A stretch of DNA of 39,981 nucleotides, taken from contig FR889112.1 of assembly GCA_000436835.1 (NCBI GenBank), positions 1 through 39,981 of the forward strand, written 5' to 3'. Below are positions 21,418-29,642 of the stretch, piece by piece (position 1 is the stretch's first letter; every line of letters starts with the position of its first letter). Made by a program: the position numbers and the translations under genes. Origin of the DNA: Eubacterium sp. CAG:251. Its GTDB lineage: Bacteria; Bacillota; Clostridia; Oscillospirales; Acutalibacteraceae. The notes under the pieces were generated by a model. That model was not told where the DNA came from and made no database searches. It saw only the letters and a program-made list of their open reading frames with translations.

Positions 21418-22428
21418 TCAGAACTCATCGTCCCAAGCATCATCTGCTTCAAAATCTGCGTGCATCAATTCCTGAATAGCGGCGCTGATACCGTTTGCAT
21501 CAATACCGGCAATAGCAAGAAGATCCTCCTGCAAGCCGATAGTCGAGAAAGCGTTTTGATGGCCGAGCATCTTGAAAGCACAAGCCTTACCGCTTTTAGC
21601 AACAACCTCAGCAACAGCTGAGCCTAAGCCGCCCATAACCTCGTGGTCCTCAACAGTAATAATTCTTCTTGTATCCATAATAGCAGACATAACAGCCTCT
21701 TCATCAATCGGCTTAATAGTATGCATATTAATAACTCGTACCTTCAAGCCTGCATCAGCTTCAGCCATACGTGCAGCCTGCATAGCCTCAAATACGCAAG
21801 AACCGCAGGCAATAACGGTAATATCCGTACCCTCGTTCATAACGGTAGCTTTATCCCACTCAAAATTACAATCGGCAGGCGATTTGTAAATAACTTGGTC
21901 AAAGCCACGGTTAATTCTGATATAAACCGGACCCGGAATGTCATAAGCTGCCTTAACTGCATGATATGTCTCCGAGCCGTCGCAAGGACAAATAACTGTC
22001 ATATTCGGCAAAACTCTCATACAAGCCATATCAATAAGAGAATGGTGAGTAGAGCCTGCCTGACCGAATGATGTACCTGCATGGGTTGCAATAATCTTTA
22101 CCGGAACATTTTGATAGCAAATATCAGTATGAATCTGGTCAAGCGAACGAGCAGACGCAAAGATAGCAAAGGTAGAAGCAAACGGAATAAGTCCGTTTTT
22201 AGCCATACCTGCGGCAACGCCGAAAAGATTTTGCTCGGCGATACCTACATTGAAAAATCTGTCAGGGAATTTTTCACCGAACATACCTATTTTAGTTGAT
22301 TTAGCAAGGTCGGCAGTAAGAGCAACAACGTCTTTGTGCTCTTCGCCAAGTTCGCAAAGTGCGATACCGTAGCATTCGGCAGTTGAAAGCTTTGTGGTAT
22401 CAGTCATCGTATATGTCATTCCACCCAT
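21418..22428 (-). CDS. Transketolase, C-terminal subunit (pyrimidine-binding and C-terminal domains)
   Basis: 336 aa. It carries the thiamine-diphosphate-activating Glu in RFFNVGIAEQNLFGVAAGMA, the phosphate/aldehyde-site region THAGTSFGQAGSTHHSLIDM, and the C-terminal transketolase domain (VINMHTIKPIDEEAV, TVEDHEVMGGLGSAVAEVV). With the N-terminal subunit it forms a complete TPP-dependent transketolase, which moves a two-carbon ketol unit from a ketose to an aldehyde. AGGAGG with 8-nt spacing supports the ATG at 22428, 3 nt after the stop of the N subunit. The C-terminus ends in an unusual acidic tail, DFEADDAWDDEF. Split transketolases are common in Firmicutes; the substrate of this one is suggested only by context. 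Confidence 0.92.
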   Translation of the reverse strand: MGGMTYTMTDTTKLSTAECYGIALCELGEEHKDVVALTADLAKSTKIGMFGEKFPDRFFNVGIAEQNLFGVAAGMAKNGLIPFASTFAIFASARSLDQIHTDICYQNVPVKIIATHAGTSFGQAGSTHHSLIDMACMRVLPNMTVICPCDGSETYHAVKAAYDIPGPVYIRINRGFDQVIYKSPADCNFEWDKATVMNEGTDITVIACGSCVFEAMQAARMAEADAGLKVRVINMHTIKPIDEEAVMSAIMDTRRIITVEDHEVMGGLGSAVAEVVAKSGKACAFKMLGHQNAFSTIGLQEDLLAIAGIDANGISAAIQELMHADFEADDAWDDEF

Positions 22429-22431
22429 AAT

Positions 22432-23325
22432 TTACGCCTCCTTCTCTGCTCTGTCGCAACGTTCTTTGTAATATTTATCAAGACTTGCATAAGCCTGCGC
22501 AGTCTTTTCCTCATCAAGTGAGCCGTAATGCCATAAGTAATTATCTTTCATAAAGTCAACGCCTTCACCCTTGAAAGTATCCATAACAATAGCGGTTGGC
22601 TTATCGCCACCGTTTTTATGGTTTTCAATAGCCCATTCAATAGCATCATTAAGTTCCTTGAAATTATGACCGTCAACACGTTTTACATTAAAGCCAAAAG
22701 CCTCAAATTTCTTATCAACCGGCTCAACCTTCATCTCGTCATCAACCCTGCCGTCAATCATACACTTATTGACATCGGCAAGAACAACAACATTAGAAAG
22801 CTTGAACTGAGCGGCACTCATGGCAGCCTCCCAATTTGAGCCTTCATTAAGCTCACCGTCGCCTGTCAAAACATAGTTCATATAGTCAATGCCGTTCACT
22901 CTGCCTGCAAGCGCAAAGCCGACAGCGAGAGAAAGACCGTGGCCGAGCGAACCTGTTGAACAATCGATGCCTCTAACTTTATTACAGTCAAGATGCATAC
23001 CAATCTTTGCTCCGGTAAGATTAAAGATTTTAAGTTCATCAATCGGCATAAATCCATAATCGCAGATAACAGGCGCATAGCCTACTGCAGCATGACCCTT
23101 TGAGAGAACAAATCTGTCTCTGTCAGGCAAGTTTGGATTGTTAACGTCGATTTTCATGAAACGGTGGTACAAAATAGTCATAGCGTCCATTGCGCTCATT
23201 GCACCGCCGAGGTGACCCGAACCGCCCCAAATAGCTGTTTGGATTGTGAGTCGTCTTAATTCATCTGCCTTTTTTTCAAGGCGTAGCCACTCTGCTTTAT
23301 CGAATGGCTTGTAGTTAGCCGGCAT
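22432..23325 (-). CDS. Transketolase, N-terminal subunit (thiamine-diphosphate domain)
   Basis: 297 aa. This is the pyrophosphate-binding half: SGHLGGAMSAMDAMTILYH, RDRFVLSKGHAAVGY, CSTGSLGHGLSLAVGFAL and the TPP/Mg motif GDGELNEGSNWEAAM with DVNKCMIDG after it. The conserved catalytic His residues in SGH and KGHA are kept. The ATG at 23325 follows GGGGG by 8 nt; a longer frame begins on that site itself. It is 64 nt after the class III aminotransferase and 3 nt before the C subunit. Confidence 0.93.
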   Translation of the reverse strand: MPANYKPFDKAEWLRLEKKADELRRLTIQTAIWGGSGHLGGAMSAMDAMTILYHRFMKIDVNNPNLPDRDRFVLSKGHAAVGYAPVICDYGFMPIDELKIFNLTGAKIGMHLDCNKVRGIDCSTGSLGHGLSLAVGFALAGRVNGIDYMNYVLTGDGELNEGSNWEAAMSAAQFKLSNVVVLADVNKCMIDGRVDDEMKVEPVDKKFEAFGFNVKRVDGHNFKELNDAIEWAIENHKNGGDKPTAIVMDTFKGEGVDFMKDNYLWHYGSLDEEKTAQAYASLDKYYKERCDRAEKEA

Positions 23326-23389
23326 AAAAAATACCCCCATTATTATATTTTTAATTTTGCCAATTACGTTTAAATATTATTCGCCGATA

Positions 23390-24667
23390 TTATTTGATTA
23401 GACCTGGAATTTCAGGATGCCTTTCAGCCACAACAGAGAATGCATCCTCGGCAATATCAATTGCAAGCTTGATATCATCATCTGTTACAGCGGCATTCAT
23501 AAAGTGGTTATGGTGAGATGCAAGGAAAAGACCCCTTGATACACATTCTGCAATCCACTCCTGATGAAGCATAAGGCTGTCATCATTAGCAATTCTCAAA
23601 TAGAAAAGCGCAGGCTCACCTGATACAACAAGGTCGAAACCGTGCTCCTTACCTGCTGCCTTAAAGCCGTCCGTAAGCTTAGTACCCATTTCTCTAAACA
23701 TTTTAGGCGTATCAAGCTTTTTCATCTTAGGAATACAAGCAAGGCAAGCGGCGAAAGGCTCGGCACTCATCCAATATGAACCTGTATATACAACAGATGA
23801 CGCCGTGTTTTTCATATGTTCCTGACCGCAAACGCAAGACATATTATAGCCGTTTGCAAGTGCCTTACAAAAACAGATAAGGTCTGCCTTAAAGCCGTAA
23901 TAATGGTCTGAGCCGGCAATGTCAAGACGGAAACCCGTACGTACATCATCAATAATAAGAACCATACCGTGGTCGTCGCAGAATTTACGAACCTTAGCCC
24001 ATTGCTCCTTAGTTGCACAAACATTATCAAAGAAATTACCGTGGTCATAAGGCTGAGCAATAAGACCGGCAACATCACCGCCGCAAGCGTCATAAGCCTC
24101 CTGCATAGCGTCCATATCAAACCAAGGAACTACAATATTATTTTCAACCTCTTCAGGAAGAATACCCGGATAGTCAATCTTTTGTGCCCACTGGAAATCG
24201 CCGTGATAATATCCCTTGAAGAACATCATCTTCTTTTTGCCTGTATGAGCACGGGCACACATAACACTGAAAGTGGTGGCGTCCGAGCCGTTTTTCATAA
24301 AGAAAGCCCAATCAGCCGTAGCAACAGTATCTTTAAGAAGCTCGGCACACTCTACCATTTTATATGACGGAGAAGTAGTGCAGTTGCCCCTTTTAAGCTG
24401 TTCCATAGCTGCTTTATCAACATCATCGTCGCAATAGCCCAAAACATTAGGACCGTAAGCACACATAAAGTCAAGATATTTATTTCCGTCAACATCCCAA
24501 AAATATGTACCCTTAGCGTGGTCGGACATCAACGGCCATTTGGTTATAGGAAGAAAAAGACCTTCTGACGGACCGAGGTGACCGTACACACCGGACGGAA
24601 TAGCATCTAATGCCCTGTTGAACCATTCCTGTGATTTTTCGTGCTTATATTCAGGAAATTTACTCAT
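23390..24667 (-). CDS. Class III aminotransferase, glutamate-1-semialdehyde-aminomutase-like
   Basis: 425 aa PLP enzyme, fold type I. Lys268 in CFCKALANGY is the Schiff-base residue and Asp240 in LIIDDVRTGFR contacts the PLP nitrogen. MKNGSDATTFSVMCARAHTGK and FKGYYHGDFQWA are the phosphate-binding and Tyr-His motifs of the GSAM-like branch. The active-site loop LANGYNMSCVCG differs from the GGGLPVGAYGG of true HemL, and no haem genes are near, so it is more likely an amino-transfer enzyme for a ketone or aldehyde made nearby. AGGAGG lies 7 nt before the ATG. It follows the first SCP2-like gene by 12 nt and precedes transketolase by 64 nt. Confidence 0.88.
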   Translation of the reverse strand: MSKFPEYKHEKSQEWFNRALDAIPSGVYGHLGPSEGLFLPITKWPLMSDHAKGTYFWDVDGNKYLDFMCAYGPNVLGYCDDDVDKAAMEQLKRGNCTTSPSYKMVECAELLKDTVATADWAFFMKNGSDATTFSVMCARAHTGKKKMMFFKGYYHGDFQWAQKIDYPGILPEEVENNIVVPWFDMDAMQEAYDACGGDVAGLIAQPYDHGNFFDNVCATKEQWAKVRKFCDDHGMVLIIDDVRTGFRLDIAGSDHYYGFKADLICFCKALANGYNMSCVCGQEHMKNTASSVVYTGSYWMSAEPFAACLACIPKMKKLDTPKMFREMGTKLTDGFKAAGKEHGFDLVVSGEPALFYLRIANDDSLMLHQEWIAECVSRGLFLASHHNHFMNAAVTDDDIKLAIDIAEDAFSVVAERHPEIPGLIK

Positions 24668-24679
24668 TACTAATCCTCC

Positions 24680-25444
24680 TTAACCCAAATACATACCGAC
24701 TCTGTCAAGAATACGGTTTACATTATCGATCATATTAATCATACCGCTCATATAGATATTGCCTGCACAAAGCTCAGCCATAGTTGAAGCGGTGCCGTTA
24801 AATAAAGCATTGGCAAGGTCGATAGTTTTAAATTCCATAATGGCTCTCGGAGTGTCCGGTTTTTCCTTAATAGTTTCAAAAGTATGGTTGCGCACACGAA
24901 GAGTCGCATAGCATACGTCTGTAATACCCATTTGAATATCGCCGTCAACAGTATAAAAAGCAGAATGCTTAGCAACACTGTCGTGGTTTGCAAGAGCAGA
25001 GAGCGCACCCGCAATAGTGTAGAAAGTCAAAACAGTTGACTCTTCAAAAAACGCTCTGTTTTTCAGATTTTCCTCACTCGGCATAAGAAGTTCTGTAAGC
25101 CTGTTTGTAAGCTTAGTAAACGGGCCGAGCAAAAAAGAAAGCACTTGCGCCACATTCTTGGTTGGCATACCCGGCTTATTATTATCAATAAGCGCATTAA
25201 ACTTTTCAGGGCTTGCAAAATTCATCTTGCATGTGCAGCCATAGCTTCCCTCGCTGATTGTGCAGCCGTCTTTAGAAAAATGGAAAGTACAGCACGGGCC
25301 GTTTGCAACTTCAAAGCAAAGTGAAACGGGCTTTTTAAGCGAGCCTACCACTGCCTTTGCCTCGTCATCTATTTCACAAAGATTTTCAAGGCAAGCAAGA
25401 ACGCCATACATATTTACATATGCCATAGCTTTTGGTTCTTTCAA
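24680..25444 (-). CDS. SCP2-like protein, first paralogue and operon leader
   Basis: 254 aa, no signal peptide or membrane segment. Residues about 30-95 look like an SCP2 fold (SLCFEVANGPCCTFHFSKDG, then KMNFASPEKFNALIDNN). The end, about 200-254, matches the end of the paralogue at 20576-21373. It is Cys-rich for an intracellular protein (CCTF, YGCTC). The TTG at 25444 is taken as the start because AGGAGG lies exactly 7 nt upstream; the first in-frame ATG is six codons later, too far from that site. It is the first gene of a five-gene operon with promoter at 25526-25554. Probable role: carrier or stabiliser of a lipid-like intermediate (inference). Confidence 0.6.
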   Translation of the reverse strand: MKEPKAMAYVNMYGVLACLENLCEIDDEAKAVVGSLKKPVSLCFEVANGPCCTFHFSKDGCTISEGSYGCTCKMNFASPEKFNALIDNNKPGMPTKNVAQVLSFLLGPFTKLTNRLTELLMPSEENLKNRAFFEESTVLTFYTIAGALSALANHDSVAKHSAFYTVDGDIQMGITDVCYATLRVRNHTFETIKEKPDTPRAIMEFKTIDLANALFNGTASTMAELCAGNIYMSGMINMIDNVNRILDRVGMYLG

Positions 25445-25525
25445 AATAATTCCTCCTTAAATTTGTAAAAGACTCTATTTCCAAAAAATAGGTATAGCAA
25501 TCCTACAATATAGTTTGTATAACAA

Positions 25526-25554
25526 ATTATAACACATTTATAAATTTTTGGCAA
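25526..25554 (-). promoter_or_regulatory. Sigma-A promoter of the SCP2/aminotransferase/transketolase operon
   Basis: TTGCCA (complement of 25549-25554) and TATAAT (complement of 25526-25531), 17-bp spacer. The leader is about 75 nt and contains a small CTATTT/AAATAG hairpin (25481-25497). Confidence 0.75.
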
Positions 25555-25613
25555 TATCAAACAATAAAATTTGATAAAAAATAAACAAAGCAATTAAAAG
25601 AACATTTTAATTA

Positions 25614-25643
25614 TTGCAAGACGAGTACATAATATGTTAAAAT
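25614..25643 (+). promoter_or_regulatory. Promoter of the metallophosphoesterase gene
   Basis: TTGCAA at 25614-25619 and TAAAAT at 25638-25643, 18-bp spacer, 20 nt before the start codon. Confidence 0.55.
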
Positions 25644-25663
25644 AACATTTCAGAGGTGATGAA

Positions 25664-26755
25664 ATGCTAAGCTTCAAGAATGAAACTTTTAAAATATTAC
25701 AAATTGCCGACACGCAAGAGGGCAAAAAAATAAGCCCTGACACGCTTGACCTTATCAATGCTTCTCTTGACAGAGAAGAACCGGATTTAGTTGTATATTC
25801 AGGTGACCAAATCTGGGGAAAAACAACATTTAAAGGAAACCGTGCGGCAGTAAAAAATTCGCTTGATGCACTCACAAAACCGTGCAGAGAAAGAAAAATT
25901 CCGTTTACAATCTGCTTCGGAAACCATGACAGGCAGGTTGGCTTATCAAACGAGGAGCAATTTGAAATTTATAAGGAATTCGATTACTTCATAGGTGAAA
26001 GCGTCGAAGGTATCGACGGCTGTGCAAACCACGTAATTGAAATTAAAGACGGCGATGAAATCAAATTTTTGCTTTATCTTATCGACAGCCATTCAAGCCT
26101 TGAAATCGGGTACGACAATGTTCACGAAAACCAAATTGAATGGTACAAAAACACACGTGACAGTTATGAGGAAAAATACGGTCATCTTATTCCGTCAATT
26201 GTTATTCAGCACATCCCGCTTTGCGAGGTGTTTGAGCTTTTAACAGAGGTCAAAAAAAATACAAAGGGCGCAGTTAGGGGTTTTAGAACTCACGCTAACA
26301 GATTTTACATACTCAACAAAGACAAGGTAAACGCCGACGGTTTTATGAAAGAATCCCCTGCCGACCCGCAGGTAAACAGCGGCGAATTTGACGCTTTCAA
26401 GGAAAAAGGAGAAGTTGTGGGCGTATATTTCGGTCACGACCACAACAATTCTTTTAACGGCAAGGTTGACGGCATTGACCTCGGTTACACTCAGGGTGCA
26501 GGTTTTCACGTTTACGGCCCGGGCAAGGACAGAGGTGTGAGAGTGATTGAACTCAAAAAGGACGGCAGTTTCGGCACTTACGATTTAAGATTCAGAAATC
26601 TTGTAGGAAACAAGGTTAAAGAACCGCTTAAATATGCGTTTTTCCAAATTATGCCAACTAATACATTTGACGCAATAAACAGAGCAATCAAGTTTTTTAT
26701 CGGACTTGGAATTGCTGCAATGTTAATAATTATATTGGTATTATTATTTGGATAA
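25664..26755 (+). CDS. Membrane-anchored calcineurin-like metallophosphoesterase (Dcr2/PPD-like)
   Basis: 363 aa. Metal-site motifs are in order: IADTQ (Asp16, Gln18), YSGDQIWG (Asp48), CFGNHDR (Asn87-His88-Asp89), VIQHIP and FGHDHNNSF. The first motif has Gln where most members have D-x-H, a variation seen in the Dcr2/purple-phosphatase-like branch. A C-terminal hydrophobic helix (about 342-361, GLGIAAMLIIILVLLFG) ends the protein, so it is a tail-anchored membrane protein with no signal peptide; the catalytic domain is probably cytoplasmic. AGAGGTGATGAA precedes the ATG. It is a single gene, divergent from the SCP2/transketolase operon. Substrate unknown. Confidence 0.85.
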   Translation: MLSFKNETFKILQIADTQEGKKISPDTLDLINASLDREEPDLVVYSGDQIWGKTTFKGNRAAVKNSLDALTKPCRERKIPFTICFGNHDRQVGLSNEEQFEIYKEFDYFIGESVEGIDGCANHVIEIKDGDEIKFLLYLIDSHSSLEIGYDNVHENQIEWYKNTRDSYEEKYGHLIPSIVIQHIPLCEVFELLTEVKKNTKGAVRGFRTHANRFYILNKDKVNADGFMKESPADPQVNSGEFDAFKEKGEVVGVYFGHDHNNSFNGKVDGIDLGYTQGAGFHVYGPGKDRGVRVIELKKDGSFGTYDLRFRNLVGNKVKEPLKYAFFQIMPTNTFDAINRAIKFFIGLGIAAMLIIILVLLFG

Positions 26756-26807
26756 TACATTTATTAAAATACAAACTCAGCTTTAAGAAAAAAAATACAA
26801 TATTAAG

Positions 26808-26850
26808 CATAAAAAAGCAGGATACGAAAATTCATATCCTGCTTTATCTT
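26808..26850. terminator. Bidirectional terminator between convergent genes
   Basis: AAAGCAGGATA (26814-26824) pairs with TATCCTGCTTT (26835-26845), with U-rich flanks on both strands. It serves the phosphoesterase gene and the convergent pseudokinase gene. Confidence 0.8.
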
Positions 26851-26866
26851 TTCTAAAAATATAAAA

Positions 26867-28564
26867 TTAGTCTGTTCCGACATCGTTTTCAGGCTCAACC
26901 GCAGTTGTAGTCTGCACCTCACCGTAAACCTGAAGCACAATTTCTTCTCCGACTGCAACGGTTTCTCCGGCTGCCGGAGCACTTGCATAACTTTCCTTTA
27001 CGGTATCAGCCTCGTGTGAGCCGTCGTTATATATTTCTACCGTTGAAACTTTAAAGCCCTTATCCTCAAGAGTCTTTTTTGCGTCATCAAGAGATTGACC
27101 TGCTACATTAGGCACGCTTTCAGTCTGCACGCCCTTGCTGACCGTAAGTTGAATTTCAGTTTGCTCATCAACCTTTTTGCCCGATTCAACACTTTGTTCA
27201 AATACTATTCCTTCTTCGACGTCGGTTGAATACTTAGAAACAAATGTAAGCTTAAACTGCTTATTCCAAGCGCCGTTATTTTCAATATCGCTTTGGGTAT
27301 AGCCTGCCGACACAAAATCAGGCACTTCATATTGCTTAACGGCAGCACTTTGCGATGTATTTTCTTCTTTGTTGCCGAAGCCGCCGTTTTTGGCAACGTA
27401 CACACCCGCACCGACAGCCGCAATAATAAGAATCACCAAAATAACAATTGCTATTTTTGAAGCGTTTTTCTTTGGCTTATCGTCATAACCCGGATATCCT
27501 CTGTAATACTCTTCCTCTTCTATCGGGTCAACAACTTCTTCTTTTTTTGTATACTTAGGTTCTTTTTTAACTTCTTCCTCCTGAGCGGCAGCAGCCTGAA
27601 CAGTAGGAGATGCATTTAGCTGTTCACGGAAGGTTTCAATATCCTGCGTTCTTTTTTCAGGATAAATTTGCAAACCTCCTCCGAGAGCACGAATAACGTA
27701 GGTAGGAATTTTTTCGGCAATGGTGTTAGGAATCATCAATTTATCGTTAGCTTCCCTACTCTTTGCACTTGGCGGATTTTGACCTACAAGCGCTCTGAAT
27801 ATGCAGGCTGAAAAAGCATAAATATCTGTTGCCGGACACATTTTGTGGTTATTGTCGTACTGCTCAATAGCCGTGTAGCCTTCGTTCACATTAAATTCAA
27901 GCTCGCTTGACATAGTGTTAGCCTCGCTTATGCAAAAGCCGTTAAGCCTAACCTTTCCGTCCCTGCAAAGCACAAGATTATCAGGGCAAATGCCGCCATG
28001 AATAATTCCGTTTGCGTGCAAAGCTTCAAGCGTTGTGAGTACAGGCATAAACATAATTCTTGCCTGGTCCCAAAGAATATTTCCGTCAGGATTGCGAAGC
28101 AAAAACTCACGAAGAGTAATAGTTTCCATATATTCGCTTACGGCATAAGCAGTTTCGTTAAGTTCAAAAACGTCATAGGTAGGAATCACTGCAGAGAGGC
28201 TTTTAAGCTCGCTGATAGTAGTCCAAAGCTTAATAAAAGACGCCTTAAATTTGTCATAAGACGATTTGAATTTTTCTCTGACATGAACCTCAACGTTTCC
28301 CTCAAGCCTTGTTGCAATACCCTTAGGCAAAAATTCTCGAACACAGACAACCTGTCCAAGGTCCATATCATATGCCATATAAGTAGCCGCATCACTCTCG
28401 TGCGACAAAAGCGCACCGATGGCATAACGATCGTTTAATACAGTTTTGGGTTGAAGATATATAAAACTTACCTGGGTATCGTTATCATACCCGCAATTAG
28501 CGCAAACGCTTCCCTCGGTAAGCTCTTCAAAGCAATTCATACATAAATTATCTAAATTTCTCAA
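26867..28564 (-). CDS. Zinc-ribbon / pseudokinase / PASTA membrane protein
   Basis: 565 aa. Order: a small zinc ribbon (Cys8, Cys11, Cys21, Cys24), a Hanks-type kinase fold (about 42-315), a linker, one membrane helix (370-391) and two extracellular PASTA domains (about 412-479 and 480-550). It looks like a PknB/PrkC relative, but key catalytic residues are missing. The HRD loop is HGGICPDN (189-196, catalytic Asp replaced by Gly), DFG is NGF (208-210), and the VAIK Lys position reads VCVREF with Arg. It is therefore probably a pseudokinase that senses wall fragments or peptidoglycan and signals by binding. The start is a TTG, with GGAG 10 nt upstream. Promoter at 28596-28624. Confidence 0.85.
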   Translation of the reverse strand: MRNLDNLCMNCFEELTEGSVCANCGYDNDTQVSFIYLQPKTVLNDRYAIGALLSHESDAATYMAYDMDLGQVVCVREFLPKGIATRLEGNVEVHVREKFKSSYDKFKASFIKLWTTISELKSLSAVIPTYDVFELNETAYAVSEYMETITLREFLLRNPDGNILWDQARIMFMPVLTTLEALHANGIIHGGICPDNLVLCRDGKVRLNGFCISEANTMSSELEFNVNEGYTAIEQYDNNHKMCPATDIYAFSACIFRALVGQNPPSAKSREANDKLMIPNTIAEKIPTYVIRALGGGLQIYPEKRTQDIETFREQLNASPTVQAAAAQEEEVKKEPKYTKKEEVVDPIEEEEYYRGYPGYDDKPKKNASKIAIVILVILIIAAVGAGVYVAKNGGFGNKEENTSQSAAVKQYEVPDFVSAGYTQSDIENNGAWNKQFKLTFVSKYSTDVEEGIVFEQSVESGKKVDEQTEIQLTVSKGVQTESVPNVAGQSLDDAKKTLEDKGFKVSTVEIYNDGSHEADTVKESYASAPAAGETVAVGEEIVLQVYGEVQTTTAVEPENDVGTD

Positions 28565-28595
28565 CAGAAAATCACTCCGTTATTTATTTGAAAAT

Positions 28596-28624
28596 ATTTT
28601 ACCAAGCCAAATATACTTTGTCAA
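28596..28624 (-). promoter_or_regulatory. Strong sigma-A promoter of the pseudokinase gene
   Basis: TTGACA (complement of 28619-28624) and TAAAAT (complement of 28596-28601), 17-bp spacer and TGG before the -10. Confidence 0.8.
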
Positions 28625-28644
28625 GGACTATGTCTATTTAGTTG

Positions 28645-28673
28645 TTGATTATGGATGTAAATTATTATATAAT
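28645..28673 (+). promoter_or_regulatory. Sigma-A promoter of yhaM-prmA
   Basis: TTGATT at 28645-28650 and TATAAT at 28668-28673, 17-bp spacer. Its -35 is 20 bp from the -35 of the divergent pseudokinase promoter, so the two may influence each other. Confidence 0.75.
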
Positions 28674-28710
28674 AAATAACAAACTAAATCAATCAAAGAA
28701 AGGAAATATT

Positions 28711-29640
28711 ATGGCATCTTTTGCATATATAAAAGAATTATTTGAAAAAAAGGACAAAAACGGCAACGGATATCTCGACCTTCTTGTTATCGGAAGTGAC
28801 AAAAAGGAATATCCTGCCAAGGTTTGGCAATTTGACAACAACGGTCAGTTTGAAAAAGACGACGTTGTGGAAATTGAATACACGCTTGACAATTACAGAG
28901 GTAAAAACCAACTTACAATCACATCTATTAAAAAAGCGCCAAGCGATATGATGAAGGAATTTGTTCCTGCAAGCGAACACGACGGCAAGGCAGTATTTGC
29001 AATGCTCCTTAACAAGGTCAACGCTTTTAAAGACGAGGAATTAAAAGCAATTGTTAAAGATATTATGCTTCAAAACAGAGAAGCGCTTGAGGTTTTCCCT
29101 GCGGCATACAGGCTTCACCACGCAATAGTCGGCGGCTTAATGCTTCACACGGCTTCTATTGTTGAAATGGCTGAAAAAACCTGCGAAGTTTACCCTAACA
29201 TAAACAGAGAGCTTTTGCTTGCCGGCGCAATTTTGCACGACGTTGCAAAAACTTTTGAAATGAATACGGGCAAAACAGGACTTTGCACAGGCTACACGGT
29301 AGGCGGAGAGCTTATAGGTCATCTTGTAAAAGGTGCAATGATGGTAAACGATACTGCAAAAAAACTCGGAATTTCAAGCGAAACGGTAACACTTCTTGAG
29401 CATATGATTTTGTCGCACCACGGTATTCCGGAATACGGAGCAGCAGTTCGTCCTATGTTTTTAGAGGCAGAAATTCTTTCAACTCTTGACAGCCTTGACG
29501 CAACAATTTTTGAATTTAATTCAGCGGCAAGTAAGGTTGAGCCGGGCGAATTTTCAGACAGGCAATGGATGCTTGACAACAGAAAGGTATTTAACCACGG
29601 TCTTGCGCCAAGCGACTACAAGGTTAATTTAGGAGAATAG
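28711..29640 (+). CDS. yhaM: 3'-5' exoribonuclease, YhaM-like (OB fold plus HD domain)
   Basis: 309 aa, close to B. subtilis YhaM. An OB-fold nucleic-acid-binding domain (about 20-75) precedes a metal-dependent HD phosphohydrolase domain: LHHAIVGGLMLHT (about 136-147), the HD pair in GAILHDVAK (176-177), MILSHHG and the late Asp in LDSLDATI. Such enzymes trim RNA and single-stranded DNA from the 3' end in the cytosol. AAAGGAAATATT precedes the ATG at 28711; 23 extra in-frame codons upstream overlap the promoter and are unlikely to be translated. prmA follows after 2 nt. Confidence 0.92.
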   Translation: MASFAYIKELFEKKDKNGNGYLDLLVIGSDKKEYPAKVWQFDNNGQFEKDDVVEIEYTLDNYRGKNQLTITSIKKAPSDMMKEFVPASEHDGKAVFAMLLNKVNAFKDEELKAIVKDIMLQNREALEVFPAAYRLHHAIVGGLMLHTASIVEMAEKTCEVYPNINRELLLAGAILHDVAKTFEMNTGKTGLCTGYTVGGELIGHLVKGAMMVNDTAKKLGISSETVTLLEHMILSHHGIPEYGAAVRPMFLEAEILSTLDSLDATIFEFNSAASKVEPGEFSDRQWMLDNRKVFNHGLAPSDYKVNLGE

Positions 29641-29642
29641 AA

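Noticed and set aside
21418..23325. Split 1-deoxyxylulose-5-phosphate synthase
   Set aside because: Motif order and sizes match split transketolase; the DXS-specific N-terminal features are missing.
23390..24667. True HemL (glutamate-1-semialdehyde aminomutase) of haem synthesis
   Set aside because: The active-site glycine-rich loop differs and the neighbours are transketolase and SCP2-like genes, not haem genes.
28642..28710. Longer N-terminus for the YhaM-like protein
   Set aside because: The extra codons overlap the promoter -35 and -10 boxes; the ATG at 28711 has a proper ribosome site and gives the family length.
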